Shown here: one piece after another, positions 20,557 to 27,812 of the stretch
Layout: every line of letters begins with the position of its first letter
Numbering within the stretch: the stretch's first letter is position 1
NCBI GenBank assembly: GCA_026713105.1
Contig: JAPOPC010000077.1
Coordinates: forward strand, 1 to 64,000
Length of the DNA: 64,000 bases
Source: Acidimicrobiaceae bacterium
GTDB taxonomy: Bacteria > Actinomycetota > Acidimicrobiia > Acidimicrobiales > Poriferisodalaceae
Direction: 5' to 3'
Position numbers and translations under genes: made by a program
Notes under the pieces: model-generated
Told to the model about the DNA's origin: nothing
The model's input: only the letters and a program-made list of their open reading frames with translations
Database searches by the model: none

Positions 20557-20640
20557 CGTGTCAACCCCCGCTGTCTGCGGGATCGAGCGTAGTGACACCG
20601 CGAAGTCCCGTCCGAAGGTGATTCGGAGGGATCGGCGGCT

Positions 20641-20811
20641 CTAGTAGCTGCAGGGCGGGCGCTTGATGGCGGTCAGCACCTTCAGCACACGCCGGTAGTC
20701 CTCGCTGGGCTGCGGGGGTCGTGTGCAGATGGGTTGCCCGTCAATCTGGCGCCGCCGCGCAATCCGCTGCCGCCGGATTTCGGCGTGTCCTGGGATCGTT
20801 GTGCGGGCCAT
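20641..20811 (-). CDS. Possible small basic protein (56 aa)
   Basis: A 56-codon frame from ATG 20811. It is basic (RRQRIARRRQ) with two Cys, and I recognise no family. It occupies part of the 373-bp gap between the divergent MaoC and acyltransferase genes, where nothing else is visible. A chance frame is quite possible; the support is only codon-compatible composition and a reasonable start. Confidence 0.25.
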   Translation of the reverse strand: MARTTIPGHAEIRRQRIARRRQIDGQPICTRPPQPSEDYRRVLKVLTAIKRPPCSY

Positions 20812-20929
20812 GTGCTCACGGTATGCCCGGCAGGTTCGGAAGTGTGAGCGCGCGGCGCAGCGTGTCCCCAGGAGTCCGATTCCGCAAGTTGGTCGTCGCG
20901 ATGTCATCGCGGAACGCCAGAATCACCGT

Positions 20930-21676
20930 GTGGCAAAGCGGGTGAGCAGATGGCAGCTGCGCGGTCCGGGAGGATTGCTGGCCGACGACGGCCTGGCTGG
21001 ATTGACGGCGTGGCGGGCGACACGCGGTCTCATACGCATCCTGCTGTTTCGTGTCTACCGACTGCGCGCCACCGATCAGGAGCGCCTGCGGGAGAGCGGC
21101 CCGTTGATCTATGCGCCCGTTCACCGCAGCCACCTCGACGGCCCGCTCATCGGGGGCCTCACCCAGCGCCGCGTTCGCTACCTCGGCAAGGAGGAGCTCT
21201 TTCATCCCAAGCCGCTCGGCTGGTTCATGCGCTCGATCGGCACGTTTCCGGTGCGACGCGGCGAGGCCGACCTCGACGCGATGCGTGCGGCGCTGGGCTT
21301 GCTGCAGGGCGGGGCAGCAATGCTGGTCTTCCCGGAAGGGACACGGCAGCCCTCCGATGAGATCGGCACCGTCTTCGACGGCACGGCATGGCTGTCCGCG
21401 AAGTCGGGAGCACCCGTGCTACCGGTGGGCATCGCCGGTACACGCGAGGCGATGCCCAGCGGCGCGAAGTTCCCGAAGCGGACGCAGGTCGCGATCGTGG
21501 TGGGGGAGCCACTCGCTGCGCCGACCGGACCGGACGGCGGGCGTGCCAGGCGGCCGGACATGACGGCGTGGACGGCAACGCTGCGAGCCGCGCTCGAGGA
21601 CTGCCAGCGGCGCGCACGTGCGCTGGCGAACCAGCCGGGCCGTGCCCGCACGCCCATGCGCGACCTGGTGCCGTGA
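20930..21676 (+). CDS. 1-acyl-sn-glycerol-3-phosphate acyltransferase (PlsC-like)
   Basis: A 248-residue acyltransferase with the catalytic HX4D motif HRSHLD (His about residue 65) and the phosphate-binding block VFPEGTR near 137. It transfers an acyl chain from acyl-CoA or acyl-ACP to a glycerol-phosphate-type acceptor at the membrane in phospholipid synthesis. I start at GTG 20930; the longer frame adds an Arg/Cys-rich stretch unlike the family. Its stop overlaps the GTG of the following CoA-transferase (GTGA), so these genes are translationally coupled. Confidence 0.87.
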   Translation: MAKRVSRWQLRGPGGLLADDGLAGLTAWRATRGLIRILLFRVYRLRATDQERLRESGPLIYAPVHRSHLDGPLIGGLTQRRVRYLGKEELFHPKPLGWFMRSIGTFPVRRGEADLDAMRAALGLLQGGAAMLVFPEGTRQPSDEIGTVFDGTAWLSAKSGAPVLPVGIAGTREAMPSGAKFPKRTQVAIVVGEPLAAPTGPDGGRARRPDMTAWTATLRAALEDCQRRARALANQPGRARTPMRDLVP

Positions 21677-22950
21677 TCGGGCCGGATCACCGTTCGCCGG
21701 TGTGGCCCAAGCCCGAGCCGGGCGCACTGGCCGGCATCCGCATCTGTGATTTCACCGGACAGCTTGCGGGCGCTGGCGCCACCAAGATCCTGGCGGCTCT
21801 CGGCGCGGAGGTGATCCGCATCGAAGACCCGGTCAGGCAGGGCCGCTGGGACATCCTGCGGGGCACCCAGCCGTTCGTGGGCGAGCACCGCGGCATCGAA
21901 GCCGGTGGCTCGTACAACAATCACAACGCGGGCAAGCTCGGCATCACGCTCAACCTGCGGGACGAACGGGCGAAGGATCTGCTCCGCGACCTCATCGCCG
22001 CCAGCGATGCAGTCACCGAGAACTTCGCAGCCGGCGTGATGGAGCGTTTGGGGATCGGCTACGAGGCGCAACGGCAGATCAAGCCCGACATCGTGTACGT
22101 GTCGAACTGCGGCTTCGGCGCTGATGGCCCCTATGCCAGCTTTCGCTCCTGGGGTCCGATCGCGCAGGCGGTGTCCGGTCTGACCTTCCAGTCGGGACTG
22201 CCTGATCTGCCGCCGGCAGGGTGGGGCTACTCGTTCATGGACCACACGGGTGCGTATTACATGGCGATCGCCATCCTGATGGCGCTGTATCACCGCAAGC
22301 GGACCGGCGAAGGCCAGTGGGTTGACCTGGCCTGCATCGAGGCAGCAGGCACGCTGCACGGCGCAGCCTCGCTCGACTTCACGGTGAACGGCCGCCCGGC
22401 CCGGCGAAGCGGCATGCCCAACAGCAACCGGTCCCAATCGCCGGCGATGGCGCCGCACGGCATCTTCGCCTGCGAGGGCAGCGACGAGTGGGTCGCGATT
22501 GCCGTCCGTGACGACGAGGACTGGCAGCGCTTCGCAGACGAGGTCGGCGAACCCTGGGCCGGCGACGAGCGCTGGCGGCGTCTTGCCGGTCGCCTGGCAT
22601 ACGAAGACGAGCTGGAGCGACTGATCGGCGGGGGGACTGCGAAGCACGACAAGCACACGGTGAGGCGCCGGCTCGTCGAAGCGGGCGTGCCCGCTGCACC
22701 GGTGCTGCGCCCCAGCGAACGCATCGACAGCGATCCCCGAACCAAGGACTGGGGTCTGTGGGTCACGGTGCCCCACAGCGCGGTGGGCGACACCCGGGTC
22801 GAGGGTCTGCCCGTCCGGCTGTCGGAGACCGACTGGGCGATCGGGCGCGGTGCCGCGTGTCTGGGCGAGGACAACCAGTACGTGTTCGGCGATGTACTCG
22901 GACGCAGTCACGATGAGATTGCCGAGCTCGAAGCCGCCGGGGTCATCTGA
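21673..22950 (+). CDS. Family III CoA-transferase (CaiB/BaiF)
   Basis: A 425-residue CoA-transferase. ALAGIRICDFTGQLAGAGAT begins the family fold at about residue 17. IRIEDP, YNNHNAGKLGITLNL, PDIVYVSNCGFG and GEGQWVDLACIEA are the usual blocks, the last carrying the conserved Asp region. It starts at GTG 21673, overlapping the acyltransferase stop, and its own stop overlaps the ATG of the next CoA-transferase. Two adjacent, non-identical CaiB genes may form a heteromer, as in some (R)-benzylsuccinate-type enzymes; that is inference. Substrate unknown. Confidence 0.9.
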   Translation: MIGPDHRSPVWPKPEPGALAGIRICDFTGQLAGAGATKILAALGAEVIRIEDPVRQGRWDILRGTQPFVGEHRGIEAGGSYNNHNAGKLGITLNLRDERAKDLLRDLIAASDAVTENFAAGVMERLGIGYEAQRQIKPDIVYVSNCGFGADGPYASFRSWGPIAQAVSGLTFQSGLPDLPPAGWGYSFMDHTGAYYMAIAILMALYHRKRTGEGQWVDLACIEAAGTLHGAASLDFTVNGRPARRSGMPNSNRSQSPAMAPHGIFACEGSDEWVAIAVRDDEDWQRFADEVGEPWAGDERWRRLAGRLAYEDELERLIGGGTAKHDKHTVRRRLVEAGVPAAPVLRPSERIDSDPRTKDWGLWVTVPHSAVGDTRVEGLPVRLSETDWAIGRGAACLGEDNQYVFGDVLGRSHDEIAELEAAGVI

Positions 22951-24218
22951 TGGCCCCGCCGAATCGCCGCCCCCTCGACGGGATCCGGGTCATCGAGCTG
23001 ACGTCGGAACGATGTGCGCTCGCGGGGAAGCTGCTCGCCGACATGGGCGCAGATGTGATTGTGGTCGAGCCACCCGGCGGTTCGCCGATGCGTGCCTACG
23101 AGCCATTCGCTGGCGATGAGCCTGATCGGGAACAGGCGCTGTGGTGGTGGCACTACAACACCTCGAAGCGCTCGGTCGTGGCCGACTTGGACCAGACCGA
23201 CGGAGCGGATGACTTCCGGCGCCTAGTGAGCACATCCGACGTCGTGATCGAAGCCGAGCCGCTCGGCCGCCTTGCGGCGCTCGGACTCGACTGGAGCCAG
23301 CTCGGCAGAGCTGCTCCGAGTACGACAGCCGATGCGGCCCGACCGTCGGCCGAAGCGAGCCGCCGCAACGAACGCCTCATCTGGGTGTCGATCACGCACA
23401 ACGGGCGCGAGCGCCCCGATCCGCCGGCGACCGATCTCACAGTCCTGGCCGAGGGTGGTCCCGCGTGGTCGTGCGGCTACGACGATCACACCGTCCCGCC
23501 GGTTCGGGGCGGCGGGAACCAAGGCCTGCAGATGGCCTGCCATTACGCCGTGGCGACGCTGATGGCAGCGCTGTGGTGGCGGGAAGACTCGGGCCGAGGG
23601 CAGCTGATCGATGTCTCGATGCTTGCCGCCGCAAACCTGACTTGTGAGTTTGCGACCTACTTCTGGCTGAACCAGCAGGTCGATGTGCAGCGCCAGACTG
23701 GCCGCCACGCTCTTCCGCAGATCTCCGATCCCACGCAGGTGCGCTGCGCGGACGGCCGCTGGCTCAACACCGGGGTGCCGCCCCGCCGCGGACCGGAGTT
23801 CGCGGCGCTGGCCGGCTGGGTCGACGAGCTCGGTCTCACCGACGAGTGTCCGTACTCCGAACTGCTGAAGTTGGGCGAGGAATACGAGCAGATCGACATC
23901 CTGCACCTCGACGCCGACCCGCTCGGTGCCGAGGTGTTTGGCGCTGGGCGAGACACCGTCAACTTCCTGGCCGAACGGCTCGGCGCGCACGAGCTCTTCG
24001 TGGGACTGCAGTCGATCGGGCTCGCCTGCGGCATCGTGTATTCACCCGAGGAGATGCTGGCCGACCAGCATTTCGAGGCCCGCGGCTTCCCCGTTGAGAT
24101 CGACCACGATGGCACCCCGGTGACCTACCCGGGGGCTCCCTACAAGTTCTCTGCCACACCGTGGCACGCCACCAGAGCGCCTCGGCTGGGCGAGCACCAA
24201 GACTTGCTCGCCGACTGA
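22950..24218 (+). CDS. Family III CoA-transferase (CaiB/BaiF), second of pair
   Basis: A 422-residue paralogue of the preceding gene, sharing one base with its stop (TGATG). Family blocks are PLDGIRVIELTSER, VIVVEPPGGSPMRAYEPFAG, WWHYNTSKRSVVADL and GRGQLIDVSMLAAAN. An insertion-like stretch rich in Ala/Arg follows residue 110. The two genes are probably made together with the acyltransferase. A CoA donor/acceptor pair cannot be deduced. Confidence 0.9.
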   Translation: MAPPNRRPLDGIRVIELTSERCALAGKLLADMGADVIVVEPPGGSPMRAYEPFAGDEPDREQALWWWHYNTSKRSVVADLDQTDGADDFRRLVSTSDVVIEAEPLGRLAALGLDWSQLGRAAPSTTADAARPSAEASRRNERLIWVSITHNGRERPDPPATDLTVLAEGGPAWSCGYDDHTVPPVRGGGNQGLQMACHYAVATLMAALWWREDSGRGQLIDVSMLAAANLTCEFATYFWLNQQVDVQRQTGRHALPQISDPTQVRCADGRWLNTGVPPRRGPEFAALAGWVDELGLTDECPYSELLKLGEEYEQIDILHLDADPLGAEVFGAGRDTVNFLAERLGAHELFVGLQSIGLACGIVYSPEEMLADQHFEARGFPVEIDHDGTPVTYPGAPYKFSATPWHATRAPRLGEHQDLLAD

Positions 24219-24271
24219 GTGCTGCGCCGCTGGATTCCGTCCGGCGGCGTCGAATTCGCAGTGCCGCTGGG

Positions 24272-25015
24272 CTATTCGTCGGGATTGTGGAAGCGGCCCG
24301 CTTTGGCCAGCTCGCGCACCTCGGCGCGCTCGTCCGGTGTCAGGCACTCGAAGTCGGGCGCATGGAGCTTGTCGGTGAGCGCTTCGATCTCCTCGCGAGC
24401 ATCAGCGAGATGGCTGACATCGGGAAACGGCTTCTTCCAGCCGAAGAAGTCGGCATTCCACTCGCCGGCCGGTCCCGACAGAATTGCTTCGAGCGGTCCC
24501 ATGCCCAGCGCCTGCACGGCGACGGCATGCCGGCCGAAACGCAGCTCCCGCATGATCTGGGCCATGAAGAATGCGTGCGCCGGGCCGGGTTCGCCAGGCC
24601 GGGGCAAGTCTCGCCAGCCGACAAACGTCGGCGCGCCCTGGGGGGCAGCGGAGTCCACGACGCGCTCCAGCAGTTCGCCCAGTCGCTCAGCACCGTCCAT
24701 GCCAGCGAGTCGTTTTTTGCCGTACTCGGCGCAGATGTCAGCCCAGATCAGCGCCCCTTGCGACGGGTTCATGACCGCACGGCCTTCTTCGACCATCGAG
24801 CGCATCTTGTCCGGAGCCCAGAAGAAGGCGGCACCGACGACGTTGTCGACCGGGCATTCGCCCAGCACGCCCAACCGCCCGGTGGCGTACGCCCCGAAGC
24901 CCTCTGCCATGCCGCGTTGGGCTGCCTTTTCCAGCGTGGACGGGTCCATCAGCCAGTCCATTGCCAGCATTCCCACTGAGCCGCGCATGCTGCGCGCAAC
25001 TGCCGTCGTCTCCAT
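24272..25015 (-). CDS. SCO6745-family protein
   Basis: A 247-residue, mostly helical protein of the actinobacterial SCO6745 family, recognised from its overall length, the repeated helical pattern and segments such as FFWAPDKMRSM and ALGMGPLEAILSGPAGEWN. The family has no established biochemical role; its members often lie near MarR regulators or oxidoreductases. Convergent with the CoA-transferase operon and divergent from the luciferase-like oxidoreductase at 25208. No signal peptide or membrane helix is visible. Confidence 0.7.
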   Translation of the reverse strand: METTAVARSMRGSVGMLAMDWLMDPSTLEKAAQRGMAEGFGAYATGRLGVLGECPVDNVVGAAFFWAPDKMRSMVEEGRAVMNPSQGALIWADICAEYGKKRLAGMDGAERLGELLERVVDSAAPQGAPTFVGWRDLPRPGEPGPAHAFFMAQIMRELRFGRHAVAVQALGMGPLEAILSGPAGEWNADFFGWKKPFPDVSHLADAREEIEALTDKLHAPDFECLTPDERAEVRELAKAGRFHNPDE

Positions 25016-25207
25016 GACCGAACTCTCCTGATTCGACTCGGCCTGACGCTAACCGCCTGCCCCGTCATCGTGCATTGGTCGCTGTTGCCGTGTGGCTGGG
25101 AGATGGCTCGTGTCGTCCGCCGCGACCGCACGGCCACGGCGGGTCGAGAATCTGCCTAACATTAGATTTTGGCCGCGCCAGGGGCGGTCAGATCCAGGGG
25201 GCACGTC

Positions 25208-26320
25208 ATGCACGTCGGTTATTCGGCCGTTTTCCAGAACCCAGAGAATGCGCTCTCGGACCGAGAGGTCTGGGACCAGGAGATCCGCATGGTCGAGGAG
25301 GCCGAGGATCTCGGCTTCGACTCGATCTGGACGGTGGAGCACCACTTCACCGACTACACGATGTGCCCCGATCCGGTGCAGTTCCTGACGTGGGTCGCCG
25401 GCAAGACAAACCTGCAGCTCGGCACTGCGGTCATCGTGCTGCCGTGGCACGACCCGATGCGTGTCGCCGAGCAGGTGACCATGCTCGACAACCTCTCCGA
25501 CGGCCGGCTCATCCTGGGCATCGGCCGGGGTCTCGCCCGCATCGAGTACGAGGGCTTCCGGGTGGACATGAACTCCAGCCGGGAGCGCTTCCTGGAGTAC
25601 GCGAAGATGCTCATCGAGGGCCTCGAGCAGGGCTATGTCGAACACGACGGCGAGTTCGTGCAACAGCCCCGCCGCGAGATTCGCCCCCGGCCCGAGCATT
25701 CCTTCAAAGGGCGCACGTATGCCGCTGCGGTGTCGCCGGAGGGAATGCCGCTCATGGCGCAGCTCGGCATCGGTCTGCTGGTGATCCCCCAGAAGCCCTG
25801 GGAGATTGTGGAGTCCGACTTTGCCGCTTACCACGGCGAGTGGGTCAAGCACCACACCGCCCCTCCGCCCCCTCCGCTGTCGGGCGGCTTCTGCTGGGTG
25901 GACACCAATGCAGATCGCGCCGAAGAGAAGGCAATGGAGCACATCGGCAACTACTACGGCACGGTCATGAAGCACTACGAGTTCGGGCCGAAGCGGCCGC
26001 ATGAAGGCGTCAAGGGCTACGAGTTCTACGAGGGCATCTCCAAGTACATCGACCGTCACGGCGCTCGCGGCGCCGCCGAGGATTTCACCCGCCTCATGCC
26101 CTACGGCACGCCCGACCAGGTGCTCGAGAAGCTCCAGGTCATCAGGGAGAAGATCGGCATGGCGGCGTTCTTCCCGAACCTCTGCTTCGCCGGCATGAAC
26201 TGGACCGAGGCGCGTCGCAACCGCGACCTGTTCGCCACCGAGGTGCTGCCCGTGCTCAAGGAATGGGACGCCCCGCCGGTCGGTCTCGCCGCAACCGAAC
26301 TCGCCAGCGCTGCCGCCTAG
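25208..26320 (+). CDS. Luciferase-like (LLM) flavin-dependent oxidoreductase
   Basis: A 370-residue TIM-barrel oxidoreductase of the bacterial luciferase superfamily. Typical blocks are EAEDLGFDSIWTVEHHF near residue 33, LQLGTAVIVLPWHDPMRVAEQ near 75, and SDGRLILGIGRG near 105. It uses reduced FMN or F420 to oxidise or reduce an organic substrate. Start ATG 25208 is preceded by a GGGGGC stretch. It is the last gene before the 26.3-27.8 kb repeat-rich region. Confidence 0.88.
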   Translation: MHVGYSAVFQNPENALSDREVWDQEIRMVEEAEDLGFDSIWTVEHHFTDYTMCPDPVQFLTWVAGKTNLQLGTAVIVLPWHDPMRVAEQVTMLDNLSDGRLILGIGRGLARIEYEGFRVDMNSSRERFLEYAKMLIEGLEQGYVEHDGEFVQQPRREIRPRPEHSFKGRTYAAAVSPEGMPLMAQLGIGLLVIPQKPWEIVESDFAAYHGEWVKHHTAPPPPPLSGGFCWVDTNADRAEEKAMEHIGNYYGTVMKHYEFGPKRPHEGVKGYEFYEGISKYIDRHGARGAAEDFTRLMPYGTPDQVLEKLQVIREKIGMAAFFPNLCFAGMNWTEARRNRDLFATEVLPVLKEWDAPPVGLAATELASAAA

Positions 26321-26368
26321 CGATCACTGCCAGCGTCGCGTGCCCGTCCAGCACCGTCGGCGCTAACT

Positions 26369-26456
26369 GAGCACCGAGAATCGAAGCGCACGGTTTCGGC
26401 GACCAGTTATGACATATATCTTTTCAGCCGCCGGGTGCTCAACATGTATGTCATAA
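26369..26456. repeat. 88-bp direct repeat with AT-rich palindrome, copy 1
   Basis: The first of two similarly oriented copies (second at 26555-26642). Each begins GAGCACCGAGA.TCGAAGCG and contains inverted arms. Here the left arm TTATGACATATAT (26407-26419) faces ATGTATGTCATAA (26444-26456) with one mismatch. The element is strikingly AT-rich against its surroundings. It could be a MITE-like element, a hairpin RNA or a binding site. Confidence 0.75.
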
Positions 26457-26554
26457 ATGGACGTCGGGCAGAATGTCCCGCCCTGATCGAGCAGGCAGTC
26501 GCCTCGCTGCGATGATCGCTAGACGACACGGCCGGTCCTGTCCCGGCGTGCACG

Positions 26555-26642
26555 GAGCACCGAGAGTCGAAGCGCACGGTTTCGGCGCACAGTTATGACA
26601 TACATCTTTTGCGCCGTGCCACGCTCTACATGTATGTCATAA
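26555..26642. repeat. 88-bp direct repeat with AT-rich palindrome, copy 2
   Basis: The second copy of the element at 26369-26456, in the same orientation, 186 bp downstream. Here the arms are a perfect 13-bp inverted repeat: TTATGACATACAT at 26593-26605 and ATGTATGTCATAA at 26630-26642. The position that mismatches in copy 1 pairs here. The stem is retained in both copies while the loop varies, which suggests the stem is what matters. Confidence 0.75.
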
Positions 26643-26659
26643 GTTGCCGTGACCGCAGT

Positions 26660-26830
26660 CGTCGGGCCCTGCTCGCCGAAGTCGAACAGGCGGAGACCCA
26701 TTGCGAGGGCGGCGGAGTTCATGCGCTGGTCGTATAAGGCCAGTTCGATGCTGGGGCCGTGGCGGTGCAGGTAGTCGCGGGTCGCGATATGAAGCGCATT
26801 CAGCGTGCGGATCGTCGGGGCGAGTTCAGC
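26660..26830 (-). pseudogene. C-terminal remnant of a PIN-domain toxin
   Basis: In the frame overlapping and following the Phd stop, the sequence reads ELAPTIRTLNALHIATRDYL and then LALYDQRMNSAALAMGLRLF. This matches the final third of VapC-type PIN ribonucleases (RTLDALHLATA... YDxRM.xAA..LGL). The N-terminal part with the first catalytic acidic residues is gone: an in-frame stop lies about 45 bases before the recognisable segment. The toxin partner of the upstream antitoxin is therefore deleted down to its tail and is almost certainly inactive. Confidence 0.6.
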
Positions 26831-27110
26831 GGTCGCCTCGGTCGCGGTCCAGTTGCTGGAGAATCTCGCTCAATGGTGCGATCGGCTCAGGTTTGGGTGG
26901 CGCACCCGTAGTGACATGCGAGGGCGGCGCCAAGATGCCTGTTCGCATGAGTTCGGCCAGATGCGCGTCCGCGACTGCCGCGCTGCGGGCAGGTGCTGGC
27001 GGCCCGATCTCCGCGACGACGCGGTCGCGGTCTGTGACCAGGATGGTCTCGTCGGCGGCTGCGAGGCGCACGTACTCGCTCAGTTTGCTGTTCAGCACCT
27101 TGATGCCCAC
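26826..27110 (-). CDS. Phd/YefM-type antitoxin, orphaned
   Basis: A 94-residue antitoxin. Starting at GTG 27110 it reads VGIKVLNSKLSEYVRLAAAD, then ETILVTDRDRVVAEIGPP, the N-terminal Phd dimerisation and DNA-binding fold. The C-terminal tail, which would bind the toxin, is Pro/Ala-rich. The longer ATG frame adds 16 residues unlike the family. Its partner PIN toxin survives only as a remnant directly downstream. It may still repress its own promoter or protect against a related toxin elsewhere. Confidence 0.75.
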   Translation of the reverse strand: MGIKVLNSKLSEYVRLAAADETILVTDRDRVVAEIGPPAPARSAAVADAHLAELMRTGILAPPSHVTTGAPPKPEPIAPLSEILQQLDRDRGDR

Positions 27111-27359
27111 TGATCTCTTGCAAGCCAGCGTAGGCACGGGGTAGCGACAAGTAGCCACTGTGCAGCTCCGACGGCATCGCAGGCTTGTCAGACAAGAGAT
27201 GTCGAATGTGCATTGAGCATGTAGTGAGTTGCACGTTTGTATCCCTTGAACGGCGCCACTACGATTCGCCGCCGATGCTGGCCGCGCTGAACCGGGAACG
27301 CACAGTGATGCAGCCCAGCGTCTCGGCGCGTTCGGGCAACGTCGGCGCGCGACCGGTTA

Positions 27360-27376
27360 CCCCCCCCCCCCCCCCC
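27360..27376. repeat. C17 homopolymer
   Basis: Seventeen consecutive C, preceded by ACGTCGGCGCGCGACCGGT, a near copy of the sequence before the second tract at 27499. It is the longest mononucleotide run in the window and lies 436 bp before the metalloprotease start at 27813. It is not in a gene I can support. Its true length may vary within a population or between sequencing reads. Confidence 0.9.
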
Positions 27377-27498
27377 GCGGTGGCGGGGCGGATTGGTGGC
27401 ACATGTGCGCCTATAACCAACCGCCTTCGGTTTCTCGCGCTTGTCGGTGTGCCGCCGCGTGTCCGCGGTCTTCACGGCCACGTCGGCGCCCGCCCGGT

Positions 27499-27513
27499 CC
27501 CCCCCCCCCCCCC
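27499..27513. repeat. C15 homopolymer
   Basis: Fifteen consecutive C, preceded by ACGTCGGCGCCCGCCCGGT at 27480-27498, a near-duplicate of the flank of the C17 tract. The two tracts with their flanks are therefore a diverged direct repeat about 140 bp apart. The 299 bp from here to the metalloprotease start contain no supported gene and presumably hold the promoter and leader of the surface-protein array. Confidence 0.9.
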
Positions 27514-27812
27514 GGTCGGTCGCGCGTTAGCGGAGTAGCGCCGACTCGTAGCACCAACCCTCATTCGGGTTCGTCTGAGGTAGCTCTCACACGGCACGGC
27601 CGCTCGGTCGCCCAATCACCGTCAGTTGATACGAAGCGGCGCTCGCGTTCGGCGAGCGGTTCTCGGCAGTCGGACGCGTCTCGTGCGTCGAGCCGGGTGC
27701 GGTCCACAACCGCTGGATCCCTCCATCAGCGATTTCCGATCTTGTCCAAGGAGCACGCCGTCGCTGTGCGTTCGTGGTCTCCATCATCAGTTTCCGGCAG
27801 GGGGTTCAGAAC

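Noticed and set aside
27188-27481. Minus-strand frame with a poly-Gly run from the C17 tract
   Set aside because: No domain and no ribosome site; the Gly run is only the translated homopolymer.
27185-27538. Plus-strand frame running through both poly-C tracts
   Set aside because: It encodes Pro runs between low-complexity Arg/Gly sequence and matches nothing; tract length changes would shift it. I treat the region as non-coding.
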